Made by a program: the position numbers and the translations under genes. A model generated the notes under the pieces. The model did not search any database, was not told where the DNA came from, and worked only from the letters and a program-made list of their open reading frames with translations. Shown here piece by piece: positions 24,531 to 32,761 of a DNA stretch of 42,613 bases. How positions within the stretch are numbered: the stretch's first letter is position 1; every line of letters begins with the position of its first letter. The stretch is from Bradyrhizobium sp. 164 (lineage in GTDB: Bacteria > Pseudomonadota > Alphaproteobacteria > Rhizobiales > Xanthobacteraceae), in the NCBI RefSeq assembly GCF_023073715.1, contig NZ_JADPKA010000082.1:1-42613 (forward strand). Reading direction: 5' to 3'.

Positions 24531-26300
24531 ATGAAGCTCGCTACCTACGAAAAGCGTGATTTGCAAGCGACCAAGCGCGTGCGCTTCCCTGTCGGCGTGG
24601 CCATGCTGGTGATGGCGGTGTGGGTGGCGTTTTGGGTCGTTCCGCCGATCGGCTGGTACGCCGACGCGCCGTGGACCGGGTCCGGTCCGCTGCTGTGGGA
24701 CGCCTTGAGCGCGTCGTACTCCGGCGTACTGGCCGAATGGCCGACGGTCATTCCGGCCTGCACTCATGCGCTTGCAGCTTTCGCAACCGCCTGGCGCATT
24801 CCGATCGCGACCAACATGGTGTTCGAGTTCTACATCCGCATCGGCGGCTGCTTGCTCGCCTGGCTCGCGGCCTGGTTGACGGCCTCGCGCATCATGATGC
24901 GCGACGCCGCTATCATCGATACGCGCAGGCACTATGAAGGGCTGGAACTGCAGCAAGGAGGCGCTGCCAGGAGAGGCGCTTCGGCGTTCATGGCGCAAGA
25001 GGATCAGCAGAAAGGCCTCGGGATTGCGCTGGGGCCCGGGGTGATTCTGTCGCGGCTGCGCGAGATTCGCGGCGTGCTGCTTCTGGGGGCTCCTGGATCG
25101 GCGAAGACACGAATCATCTTGCATCTATTGCAAGAGATTCTTGCCGCGATGTACCGATGGCCCAACCGTAATGTTCGCCTCCTCATCCACGACACCACCG
25201 GGGAGATTCTAAGCGGCCTCCCGCTGCCTGATGCTGCCTTCGCGGCGCTGCACGGGCACCGGTCGGGCGGCTACGCCTGGGCAGTCGGGCGTGACGTGCT
25301 GAGCAAGAGCGACGCCGAAGCCTTCGGTGCGCTGCTCGCCCCGCATACCGATGAAAGCATCTGGGAATCCGGCAGCGGTACCCTGCTCGCCGGATGCGCG
25401 GTGCTCTGCCAGAGTGGTCACGGGACCGCGTGGGGCATGCCCGAGTTCTATGAGGCGGCGCTGTCAGATCCGGTGGAGCTCAAGACGCAGTTGCAGGCCG
25501 TCTATCCGCCAGCAGCCGAGCTGATCGAGGTCGATCCCGAGACCGGCGGATTGTCGCGGACGACCGTGAGCTTTTTCCTGTCGCTGCGTGCCGCCGTGCT
25601 GCGGTTCCTCCGGCCGCTCGCGGACAACTGGCGCGATTTTCCCGCAAACCGGCAGTTCTCGTTTCGGGAATGGCTGGACGGATCCAATCCCGCCCAGCCG
25701 CGAACGGTCGTGGTGCAGCGCTCTGGCCGCTATCCCGAACTCTCCGCGGCTTGGATTGGCGCCATCGTCGACACCATCGCGGCCCACGTGAACGACGAGT
25801 CGTTTCCGAACTCGCAAACGCGCCGCATCTTCCTCTGCCTCGATGAGCTGGCCTCGCTTGGCCGATTGCGCCGTTTCCCGGACCTGGTCGATCTCGGAAG
25901 AAACAAGGGTGTGGGTGTCCTGGCTGCCGCCCTGCATGAGATAGAGCAGCTCCAGGAGCGCTATGGCGAAAAACTCGCAACCAGTATCTTGCGTCGGTTC
26001 CGCACCAAGATCGTCTGCCAGCAGAACCTTGACGGAGGCACCGTGCAGTTCTCCGAGGAAATGATTGGCAAGCGGACTGTCGAAGTGGAGGAAACTACCA
26101 CGACCGCAACGAGCGGTCCGCAGGGCACGACGACCTCGCAGAGCAAGGCGAGCGTGAGGAAGGAGGTACCCATCGTTCGCGCCGAGCGCTTGGCCTATGA
26201 GCTCGGCGTGTTCGGCAACACCGTAAAGGCGATCGCGGTCGGCATCGGCAATCCGGCGCTCCTGACCTGGCCGGTCACCATTTGGCGCCGCCGTCGATAA
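24531..26300 (+). CDS. Type IV coupling protein (TrwB/TraD-like)
   Basis: 589 aa. N-terminal membrane segments (about 21-40 and 104-118, perhaps one more) anchor a cytoplasmic AAA+ motor. Walker A is GAPGSAKT (186-193); Walker B is IFLCLDELASLG at about 435-446, as in the VirD4/TrwB/TraD family. Such proteins dock the relaxosome on a type IV secretion channel and pump DNA. AGGAGA lies before the ATG and the gap to the previous gene is 9 bp. The C-terminal Thr/Ser-rich segment (EETTTTATSGPQGTTTSQ) is low-complexity. No VirB-type secretion genes occur in this window. Confidence 0.9.
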   Translation: MKLATYEKRDLQATKRVRFPVGVAMLVMAVWVAFWVVPPIGWYADAPWTGSGPLLWDALSASYSGVLAEWPTVIPACTHALAAFATAWRIPIATNMVFEFYIRIGGCLLAWLAAWLTASRIMMRDAAIIDTRRHYEGLELQQGGAARRGASAFMAQEDQQKGLGIALGPGVILSRLREIRGVLLLGAPGSAKTRIILHLLQEILAAMYRWPNRNVRLLIHDTTGEILSGLPLPDAAFAALHGHRSGGYAWAVGRDVLSKSDAEAFGALLAPHTDESIWESGSGTLLAGCAVLCQSGHGTAWGMPEFYEAALSDPVELKTQLQAVYPPAAELIEVDPETGGLSRTTVSFFLSLRAAVLRFLRPLADNWRDFPANRQFSFREWLDGSNPAQPRTVVVQRSGRYPELSAAWIGAIVDTIAAHVNDESFPNSQTRRIFLCLDELASLGRLRRFPDLVDLGRNKGVGVLAAALHEIEQLQERYGEKLATSILRRFRTKIVCQQNLDGGTVQFSEEMIGKRTVEVEETTTTATSGPQGTTTSQSKASVRKEVPIVRAERLAYELGVFGNTVKAIAVGIGNPALLTWPVTIWRRRR

Positions 26301-26326
26301 TAATAGCCGAGGAATCTGGCTTCAAG

Positions 26327-26341
26327 CTTCGTTCCCGAAAT
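26327..26341 (+). repeat. Conserved 15-nt motif, copy 3
   Basis: CTTCGTTCCCGAAAT, 26 nt after the coupling-protein stop codon and 53 nt before the relaxase start. It shares the flanks CAAG and TT with copy 1 and the downstream hairpin type with copy 2. Confidence 0.75.
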
Positions 26342-26367
26342 TTGTCAGCCTACTCGGGTGTAATTGG

Positions 26368-26389
26368 AAGGCCTCCAAACGGGGGCCTT
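26368..26389 (+). terminator. Hairpin directly before relaxase start
   Basis: AAGGCCTCC pairs with GGGGGCCTT (9 bp including one G-U, 4-nt loop), followed by TCTTCG and the GTG start at 26395. It is 26 nt after motif copy 3. It could terminate the coupling-protein transcript or control relaxase synthesis. Confidence 0.55.
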
Positions 26390-26394
26390 TCTTC

Positions 26395-29040
26395 GTGGTT
26401 GCGACCTGGAATCCAGCAGCGGCGAGCGCCTACTACACGCGCCAGCGTGAGACTGAGTATTACGCCGGCAGTGGAGAGCCGGCGGGGATCTGGTACGCGC
26501 CTGCTCGTGACTTTGCTGTAGTCGATCGCTCGCCCGTCGACCGCGCCACCTTCGAACGCCTCTACCATGCGCTCGATGAAAACGGCGTGTCGCTGCTCGA
26601 CCAGGTTCGCCGACACAGAGATCGCACGCCGGCCTTCGACGTCACGCTGAGCGCGCCACGCTCGGTCAGCTTGGTTTGGGGTCTTGGATCGCACGAGACA
26701 AAATGCCTGGTCGAAGCGGCCCAGCAGAACGCCGTTCGCGCGACGCTCGGCGTGCTGGAACGCGAGGCAACCTGGGCGCGCCGCGGATTCAATGGCGCGT
26801 TCCTGGAAAAAGTTGCGTTGACTTCCGCTACGTTCCAGCACGGGGAAAGCCGAAAAGCTCAGCACAGCGACGGACGCGTGTTCGCGGATCCGAATCTGCA
26901 TACACATTGCGTGTGCCTGAACATCGCGACACGTCAAAGCGATCATACAGTCGGCGGGCTGCATTCGAAACTCATTCGCGACTTCAAGATGGCGGCCGGC
27001 GCAACATATCATGCCGCGCTGGCGCATGAGCTTGAGAAGATCGGATTTGCGATCGACCGCATTGGCAAAAACGGCGTCTTTGAAATTGCCGGCGTCGATG
27101 ATGCAACGATTAAGTATTTCAGCGCGCGACGGCAGGAGATCGAGGACGAGCTCGCCGAACATGGCGTCACAAGCGGCCAAGCGACTGCGCTGGCGGCCGC
27201 CATCGCCAAGGCGACGCGAAGCAGCAAGCGTGAGAGGGAAAGCGTCGGACGGGAGGACGTCTGGCGTGATGCCGCGCGATCGCTGGGTATCGAGACAGGC
27301 GCGTTCGCCGAAAGCTTGCGCGACCAATCAAACACGGCTGATCAGGAGGCCGGGGAACGATTGCTCTCCGAGCGATTGGCCGCGTTGCCAGCCAACCTCA
27401 CCGAGCGAGAGAGCGTCATCGAGCGACGGGAACTCTTGCGCTCGGTCGCAATGGCCCTTGTCGGCACCGGCCTGCCGGTCGAGCGCGCGGATGTCGAGCT
27501 CGATCGCCTGCTGAGCCAGGGCGCCGTTCTCGAGATCGGCCGTGATGCGCTTGGCCTGCCCTGCTACTCCACTCCGGAAATGCTCGCGATCGAGCGGGAC
27601 GTCGTCGAACAGGCGCAACGTCTCGCGAACAAGCCATGGCTCGCCATCGATCCGAAGTCGGTAACGGATCGTTGCCGGGCTTGCGGGCTCACAGCTGAGC
27701 AGACAGAGGCGGCGCTCGCCGCAACCACAAACTCGGCGGTCGCTATCGTCGAAGGCGCCCCTGGAGTGGGCAAGTCGACGCTCCTGGCGCCAGTCGTGGA
27801 GGGATACGCCAAAACCGGATGCCGGGTGATCGGCGCCGCATCCGCGTGGCGTATCGCCAACATGCTCCGGGATGACCTCCGAATCGAGGCGCGGGCGACG
27901 GCCTCCTGGATCGCGCGGCTCAAAGCCGGCGAGAAGGTTCTTGACGAGCACACGGTTCTGATTGCCGACGAGGCCGGCCTGCTCTCCTCGCGCGACATGC
28001 ACGCGCTGCTCGGCGCCGTCACCAAGGCCGGCGCCAAGATCGTTCTCGTGGGGGATCGGCGTCAGCTCCAGGCCATCGGCGCCGGCCCTGGCTTTGATCT
28101 GGTGGCGCGCGCCGTTGAAGCTGCCCGCGTCAACATCATTGTTCGCCAGCGCGAGGTGTGGGCGCGGGAGGCCATCACAGACTTCGGCACCGGGCAGGCA
28201 GCGCGCGGGCTCGAGGCGTTCGCAGATCGGGGCCTCTTGGTCGAGGCGGACGGCGCCAAGGCGGCCATCACGGAGGTGCTGAATTCGGCGGAGCAAGTCC
28301 ATGCACGCGATCCCGGTGCCTCGGTCCTGATTGTTGCCAAGTCCAACGCGGCCGTTGCCGCGATCTCGCAGGCGGCGCGCGAGCGCCTCAAGAACAGCGG
28401 CATCATCAAGGGCACCGAGGTCAGCTTCACCGCGGCGACTCCATCCGGTCACTCGACCCAGATCGAGCTGGGGGCCGGGGACAAGATCAGATTCCTCGTT
28501 CGCGATGACGAACTTGGCGTCGTCAACGGCTCCACGGCGACCATCATTACAGTCAGTGAGTCCGCCGGGCCCTTCAGCAGCGCCAATCGGATTCTCATCG
28601 AGGCCGACATCGGAGGGCAGCGGATTGCCTTCGATGCAGCGCGGCTTGCCGACGCGCAGGGACGTCCCCGGCTTGGCTGGGCCTATGCTTCGACAGTCTA
28701 CGGCTGCCAGGGCCTCACGGTCGATCATGCGGTCGTGTATCTGGATCACAGCTACAATCGCCATGACGTTTACGTGGCGGCAAGCCGTGCGCGGGAGCGG
28801 ACGACGCTCGTGGTCGACGCCAAGAGTATCGATCGCCGCCTCGCCTCCGAACTGCCCTTCGATCAGCAGCGCGATGATTTGGTCTTTTCGGCTAACCAGC
28901 GTCAAAACTGGCTGGCCGAACGGCTCGCGCGCGCCTCGCCGAAGATTTCCACGCTCGACGTCATTGAGAGTTCGCGACCATTCGAGCGGCAGACGCAGAA
29001 GGACCGGCATCATCGACGGGAGCTCAGCTATGAGCTCTAG
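26395..29040 (+). CDS. mobF: MOB-F conjugative relaxase-helicase (TrwC/TraI-like)
   Basis: 881 aa. The N-terminal relaxase has the tyrosine-rich start (AYYTRQRETEYYAG) and the metal-binding histidines in DPNLHTHCVCLN (about 165-175). From about residue 430 a RecD-like helicase follows, with Walker A GAPGVGKS (about 453-460), Walker B LIADEAG, GDRRQLQ and a C-terminal STVYGCQGLTVD motif. It nicks oriT, stays bound to the 5' end and unwinds the strand for transfer. The GTG start gives the family start MVATWNPAAA, but no clear ribosome binding site is visible and a hairpin sits 5 nt before it. Length is typical for the family. Confidence 0.92.
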   Translation: MVATWNPAAASAYYTRQRETEYYAGSGEPAGIWYAPARDFAVVDRSPVDRATFERLYHALDENGVSLLDQVRRHRDRTPAFDVTLSAPRSVSLVWGLGSHETKCLVEAAQQNAVRATLGVLEREATWARRGFNGAFLEKVALTSATFQHGESRKAQHSDGRVFADPNLHTHCVCLNIATRQSDHTVGGLHSKLIRDFKMAAGATYHAALAHELEKIGFAIDRIGKNGVFEIAGVDDATIKYFSARRQEIEDELAEHGVTSGQATALAAAIAKATRSSKRERESVGREDVWRDAARSLGIETGAFAESLRDQSNTADQEAGERLLSERLAALPANLTERESVIERRELLRSVAMALVGTGLPVERADVELDRLLSQGAVLEIGRDALGLPCYSTPEMLAIERDVVEQAQRLANKPWLAIDPKSVTDRCRACGLTAEQTEAALAATTNSAVAIVEGAPGVGKSTLLAPVVEGYAKTGCRVIGAASAWRIANMLRDDLRIEARATASWIARLKAGEKVLDEHTVLIADEAGLLSSRDMHALLGAVTKAGAKIVLVGDRRQLQAIGAGPGFDLVARAVEAARVNIIVRQREVWAREAITDFGTGQAARGLEAFADRGLLVEADGAKAAITEVLNSAEQVHARDPGASVLIVAKSNAAVAAISQAARERLKNSGIIKGTEVSFTAATPSGHSTQIELGAGDKIRFLVRDDELGVVNGSTATIITVSESAGPFSSANRILIEADIGGQRIAFDAARLADAQGRPRLGWAYASTVYGCQGLTVDHAVVYLDHSYNRHDVYVAASRARERTTLVVDAKSIDRRLASELPFDQQRDDLVFSANQRQNWLAERLARASPKISTLDVIESSRPFERQTQKDRHHRRELSYEL

Positions 29041-29356
29041 ACCGATGGCGGCGCGGTCGCGCATCAAGCTGCGGACGAGGGAAGCTGGCGCATACGTCCG
29101 TGCGGCTGCTCGTCCTGGTGTGGCGAAGAAGAGAGGACGTCGGCAGCCACAAACTGAGGACTTTCAGGTGTCGCTTGATCTCCCGCCCACGCCGCCGATT
29201 CTGGATCGGGAGTTGCGCGCGGCTGAGGTTTTGCTTGGCCGCGAACTGCAGGATCGCTATCCTAAGTCACCGGGCAATGTCTGGATTGCATCAGAATTCG
29301 ATGAAGCGGTGGATGCATTACTTTCGGATACTTGGCAGCATATCCGCGTCGTGTAA
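29030..29356 (+). CDS. Small basic protein overlapping the relaxase gene
   Basis: 108 aa; its ATG lies inside the last codons of the relaxase gene (11-bp overlap) with GGGAG seven bases upstream, indicating translational coupling. The N-terminal third is strongly basic (RSRIKLRTREAGAYVRAAARPGVAKKRGRR). The rest is acidic/mixed (DREVLRAAEV-like, DEAVDALLSDTW). No family is recognised. It may be a relaxosome accessory protein, judged only from position and charge. Confidence 0.6.
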   Translation: MSSRPMAARSRIKLRTREAGAYVRAAARPGVAKKRGRRQPQTEDFQVSLDLPPTPPILDRELRAAEVLLGRELQDRYPKSPGNVWIASEFDEAVDALLSDTWQHIRVV

Positions 29357-29681
29357 CTGTCGCGGAAGAAAATGCGTCGCTGAAGTCGCTCGCTTGCACG
29401 TCCCAGTGAAACGAGTTCTGCAAGGTGAAGATGGCGCGGTGATACAGAGATTGGTGAAATCTGTCGGGGGGAATACTGACTGTTCGCCAGTCGGCCTTGG
29501 CGTTCAGAAGCACGTCGAGCACGCGCGCTTCTCGGTACCTCTCACTGGGTCTAATCCCCTTCAGTGGTCGGCAGTCACGGCAGGCAAGTCTCCGTCCGTA
29601 GCAGGACTAAACCTGCGGGGCCGCCGGACATAGAACTACCTCCCAAGTTATGCCATGGTTTCCGCAACCAGGGAGGGAGAC
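29357..29681. other. Gap between transfer module and HEPN gene
   Basis: 325 bp without a convincing gene. It contains a small hairpin, GCAGG/CCTGC (29601-29616), 65 nt before the HEPN start. Base composition is more mixed than in the transfer genes. It is a candidate for the border between transfer module and cargo. Confidence 0.4.
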
Positions 29682-30296
29682 ATGGCGGACGAAGAGAATT
29701 GGGTGATGCTCGAGGAGCCCGAGCCAACCGAGCGGGAAAAGCTCTTTGAGGAAACTCACAAGCGTTCCATGGAGCGCATCGCCCGCATCGACGACATGAT
29801 GCAAGCCGTGGTGAAGGCCCAAGTCACTGTCGAGGGATCTCTGATCGAGATGCTGGAAGCCTATGGGAAAGACCCCGCGCATTACTTCTTCACGTCCAAG
29901 AAGATCAAAGCGCTAAGGGATATTGACCCTCCCGGAGTCGGCAGACCGATGTGGGACCTTCTGTTGCAAGCGTCCTACGTCCGAAACGAACTCGTCCACT
30001 CCCTGAACGAAGCAAAGACAAAAGAGGAGAGCGACAAAACCTGGGAAGCGTACCTGACGATCACGCAAAATGAACGGCAGAAGCAATCGATCCGGGACAT
30101 GACTGACACTCAGATGGTGACAAGCGCCATCTATCACTGTGGCAGCCACATTGTAGCCGCTACCGAAAAGCTGACCGCCGAAAGAAAAAGTAGTCACCTC
30201 TGCTCCGGTTTCCGGTGCGCGATATACGTGGCGGTGCATTCTCCGACGATAAGGAGCAGAACGGCGCAGAACGTCAGGACGTCGTGGACATTGTAG
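29682..30296 (+). CDS. HEPN-motif protein (putative RNase)
   Basis: 204 aa from ATG 29682 with GGGAGGGAG just upstream. It is predominantly helical. The sequence YVRNELVHSL contains R101-N-E-L-V-H106, the Rx4H catalytic motif of HEPN ribonucleases that act in toxin-antitoxin and phage-defence systems. It follows a long helix pair as in that fold. The last 100 bp overlap the opposite-strand gene at 30194-30325, and the C-terminus past about residue 165 looks unlike the rest. Target and partner are unknown. A non-catalytic HEPN-like helical protein is possible. Confidence 0.55.
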   Translation: MADEENWVMLEEPEPTEREKLFEETHKRSMERIARIDDMMQAVVKAQVTVEGSLIEMLEAYGKDPAHYFFTSKKIKALRDIDPPGVGRPMWDLLLQASYVRNELVHSLNEAKTKEESDKTWEAYLTITQNERQKQSIRDMTDTQMVTSAIYHCGSHIVAATEKLTAERKSSHLCSGFRCAIYVAVHSPTIRSRTAQNVRTSWTL

Positions 30297-30325
30297 ATGA
30301 TTGCGGCCCAACCGATGGTCTTCAT
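30194..30325 (-). CDS. 43-aa single-span membrane peptide
   Basis: A 43-residue frame with a single hydrophobic helix (VLTFCAVLLLIVGECTATYIA) and a basic tail (HRKPEQR). Its ATG overlaps the stop codon of the preceding 78-aa gene as ATGA, and GAGGGA lies upstream. It is the last gene of a three-gene minus-strand operon with an XRE regulator. Small membrane peptides in such positions are often toxins or sensors of envelope state; that is inference. Confidence 0.5.
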   Translation of the reverse strand: MKTIGWAAIIYNVHDVLTFCAVLLLIVGECTATYIAHRKPEQR

Positions 30326-30558
30326 AAGAACGATCCCTCAGCCCATGGGGCTGTTTGCAATTGCAGGGATCGCTTTGCGTGGCCTGTGGCCCACCACGCG
30401 GTGCTTGTCGCGGCACCAGAGATCATGTCGCCCTTTAGCGTCCGGCTGGACGGGGCATCACCCCAGAGTTTCCATTGATCATAGACACAGACCCCGATGT
30501 CCACCGACAGGGCGTAGGTGGGAGGCCTGTCCAGTGACTTATGGGCGGCCGGCGTCAT
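30322..30558 (-). CDS. 78-aa hypothetical protein
   Basis: The ATG at 30558 is 8 bp after the XRE gene stop, with GAGG six bases upstream; the stop overlaps the next start (ATGA). The protein has a Tyr/Val/Trp-rich strand section (YALSVDIGVCVYDQWKLWGD) and a Trp-rich centre (GAATSTAWWATGHAKRS). No family is recognised. The tight spacing on both sides supports a real gene. Confidence 0.5.
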   Translation of the reverse strand: MTPAAHKSLDRPPTYALSVDIGVCVYDQWKLWGDAPSSRTLKGDMISGAATSTAWWATGHAKRSLQLQTAPWAEGSFL

Positions 30559-30566
30559 TGCAAGCC

Positions 30567-30881
30567 TCAGAACGTCGCTTTTTTGCGAATTGCACGCGCT
30601 TCCGATGCCGAGAAGCGGTACCCCGTCATGAACTGATGTCCGTCGGCGTGCTCCAAGCCGATCAGGGCGAGCTGTACCCACCTAGGCAGCCGCGTGGTTG
30701 ATTTCTCCCAGGTGATAATGGTCTGGCGAGACCCTACCTCCAGAGCCAAACGCAACATGTCCTGGGTCATGTCGTACTTTTTGCGCCAAGCCCGGAGGTC
30801 CGCGCCGGTGATTCCCGGCGAGCCCATGAATGTCGGTTTTTGGATGTCTAAATTCGCAACATTTTCGATCGATTCGGTCAT
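30567..30881 (-). CDS. XRE-family helix-turn-helix regulator
   Basis: 104 aa. A helix-turn-helix of the Cro/XRE type spans about residues 28-60 (LRAWRKKYDMTQDMLRLALEVGSRQTIITWEKSTTRLPRW). It is first in a three-gene operon with the 78- and 43-aa genes. GAGG precedes the ATG. It probably binds the palindrome at 30957-30981 in its own upstream region. Confidence 0.85.
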   Translation of the reverse strand: MTESIENVANLDIQKPTFMGSPGITGADLRAWRKKYDMTQDMLRLALEVGSRQTIITWEKSTTRLPRWVQLALIGLEHADGHQFMTGYRFSASEARAIRKKATF

Positions 30882-30956
30882 GGATGCCTCAAAAGGCAGC
30901 TAGTTTTCGGATGTCGGCACCATGACAATCGCACCACAAAATGAATAAATCATAAA

Positions 30957-30981
30957 CGAACGCGAAAACTTTCTCCGTTCG
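30957..30981. promoter_or_regulatory. Candidate operator of the XRE regulator
   Basis: CGAACG and CGTTCG are separated by 13 bp that contain a further GAAA/TTTC dyad. It lies about 76 bp upstream of the XRE start in a non-coding gap. Autoregulation at this site is inferred. Confidence 0.4.
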
Positions 30982-31106
30982 AAAGCCACAGCGCAATGCG
31001 CGGGGTCGCAGGGGTGACGAGCTAACTCGCTTTCGATAGCAGGAGTGTTTCCCTGTACTCCAGCAGGTGCTCACCCAGTGGCGTTCGCGAGCGGTCCAGC
31101 GCGACC

Positions 31107-32450
31107 CTATGCCCCTACCGGTGGCAGATCGGACGTCGCAGGAAGACGCCTTGCTGCGACCTTCTCATAAAGGTGATCGCAAATGACGACCAGCAGCTCC
31201 GCGCAGACGCCACTGGCGGCAACAAGCGACATCATCGGCAGAAAATACAGGATTAGGTACGTGTGCCAGACGTTCGCCTGGCCATGGGGGGCATGAACCA
31301 CATGATGCAGGCCCGCCAACGCCCATCCGGACATGATCCCAATCACGACAAGAATGATTGCTTTAGCGATACGGGTTCCCAGCGTCTTGCTGCAGATGAG
31401 CGAGATGCAAGCCAGAACGACAAGAATCTGCAGACAGACGTAGCCTGCCGTAAAGGCGACACCCAATCCCGAATCCAGAAAGCCAGACGTGAAGCGGGCC
31501 TTGTTGGCGACGTATGTGAACACCACGGCCGCATCCTTCGCCGGACGCGATCCGTCATTCGACATCGCCCATCGCAGCAGGACGAGCGGGGCAGCCTCGT
31601 CTCGGCCGACATGCAGGCCCCGCAGCGACTGACGGCACGTTTCGATCCAGGCCGGGTAGCGTACGTCACGGTAGTTCGCGACCTCGTCGTCCGACTGCGG
31701 CGAATATTCGATCGTCTTAGTCTCGCCCCAGACGTCCGTTGACGTCGACGTTGGAGGCGGCGAGAAGTCCGCGCGCGCTGGATGCTTCGCGCGGAGAGCC
31801 TCGCTCAGCGCGTCCACCTCTAGCTCGGCAAGGGGCTTCGCAACCTTGTCGACGACCGTGACGACGCCGTCCGCGTCGGCGGTCTCGCAGCGGATGACGA
31901 TCCTCGGCTCCAGCGACCGGTACATCGCCAGATCCTTCTTGGCCTCCTTGAGTTGCTTCGCTTCGGTCGATTCCGCGGGTGGCCGTCGCCAGCCGGGGTC
32001 GATCAGTTGGAACGGCACTCCGAAGTCGGCGGCGGTTCCTGCCGCGCCTGCGTCATCGGTGAAGAGTTTCACGTCGTAGCCGGCAGCCTGCCCTGCCAAC
32101 GTTGCAACGATGCCGACGAGTTTCTCGTCAGGCTTCCCGTAGTCCAAGTGATCTTCGAGCTTGGGATCCGGCCTGACGCTTGTCATGCGCCGAAGCATGA
32201 CCCGGGGCCCCGAATCCTGGATCACGGCCTCGGTGGCACCCGACGTCAGCATTGCGCGGAGACGGTTAAAGATATCAATCGCGCGATCCCGCGTGCGGCC
32301 GGTGCTCTTCTTGTGCTTGTCGATCTCGTCGACCACAGGCTTGGTCAACACGATGATGATCGGGTCCGCCGCCAGTTCACTCCAAAGCAAATGCTCAAGC
32401 GGCTTGAACTCGAAAAAAAGATTCGTGTCGGCGACGAGATGCAATTCCAT
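31107..32450 (-). CDS. PIN-domain nuclease with C-terminal membrane segments
   Basis: 447 aa. The N-terminal PIN domain begins MELHLVADTNLFFEFKPLEHLLW; acidic residues Asp8, Asp41/Glu42 (VVDEIDKHKK), Asp109 (GKPDEKL) and Asp132/Asp133 (LFTDDAG) fit the metal-binding site of PIN RNases. A charged linker follows. At least three membrane segments lie at about 342-430 (AGYVCLQILVVLACISLIC, AIILVVIGIMSGWAL, YLILYFLPMMSLVAASGV). A membrane-tethered nuclease near an island edge suggests a defence or abortive-infection role; this is inference. The start is set at the family start; the ribosome binding site is weak and the frame is open to 32570. Confidence 0.75.
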   Translation of the reverse strand: MELHLVADTNLFFEFKPLEHLLWSELAADPIIIVLTKPVVDEIDKHKKSTGRTRDRAIDIFNRLRAMLTSGATEAVIQDSGPRVMLRRMTSVRPDPKLEDHLDYGKPDEKLVGIVATLAGQAAGYDVKLFTDDAGAAGTAADFGVPFQLIDPGWRRPPAESTEAKQLKEAKKDLAMYRSLEPRIVIRCETADADGVVTVVDKVAKPLAELEVDALSEALRAKHPARADFSPPPTSTSTDVWGETKTIEYSPQSDDEVANYRDVRYPAWIETCRQSLRGLHVGRDEAAPLVLLRWAMSNDGSRPAKDAAVVFTYVANKARFTSGFLDSGLGVAFTAGYVCLQILVVLACISLICSKTLGTRIAKAIILVVIGIMSGWALAGLHHVVHAPHGQANVWHTYLILYFLPMMSLVAASGVCAELLVVICDHLYEKVAARRLPATSDLPPVGA

Positions 32451-32669
32451 CGGCTTTACAATACCTGCTGGGGACGAAATATCGTATCCGAACGACCGAC
32501 GTTCAAGCATTTGCGGCACTCTTAGTGGTTTCGAGGCCGCAGATTCACTGGCGATAAGGCCTGACAACATCGCCGCAGTGATGCGGACGCCAAGGGCGGC
32601 TTGATGCGCGGCCTCGATGTTGGCGCGTGCGTCGTCGGATCATTGTCCGCCACTACCGGCAAGCATTGC

Positions 32670-32735
32670 GTTGTAGAAGTGTTGTAGAACTTGAGTGCCC
32701 CCAGCCCCGGTCGGGAACCTCGGCTCCACTACAAC
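32670..32735. repeat. GTTGTA repeats near the tRNA 3' end
   Basis: GTTGTAGAA occurs at 32670-32678 and 32681-32689, and the inverted core TACAAC at 32730-32735. They lie 27-92 bp from the 3' end of tRNA-Gly in non-coding DNA. Such clusters near a tRNA attachment site can be integrase or excisionase arm sites. No integrase gene is adjacent. Confidence 0.35.
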
Positions 32736-32761
32736 TCATTGTGAAATATATTGAAACAGGC

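Noticed and set aside
23766..25124. Long minus-strand frame of 452 codons
   Set aside because: Antisense to StbB, StbC and coupling-protein genes; low-complexity His/Arg-rich translation.
22954..26394. Recognisable oriT/nic site
   Set aside because: No sequence matched a MOB-F nic region I know; the motif copies are candidates only.
27328..29067. Long minus-strand frame of 579 codons
   Set aside because: Antisense shadow of the relaxase gene in high-GC DNA.
1..32761. Second copy of the tRNA-Gly 3' end as an attachment site
   Set aside because: Looked for the GAAGGGAATCGAACCCTC-type string to the left of the tRNA and did not find it.
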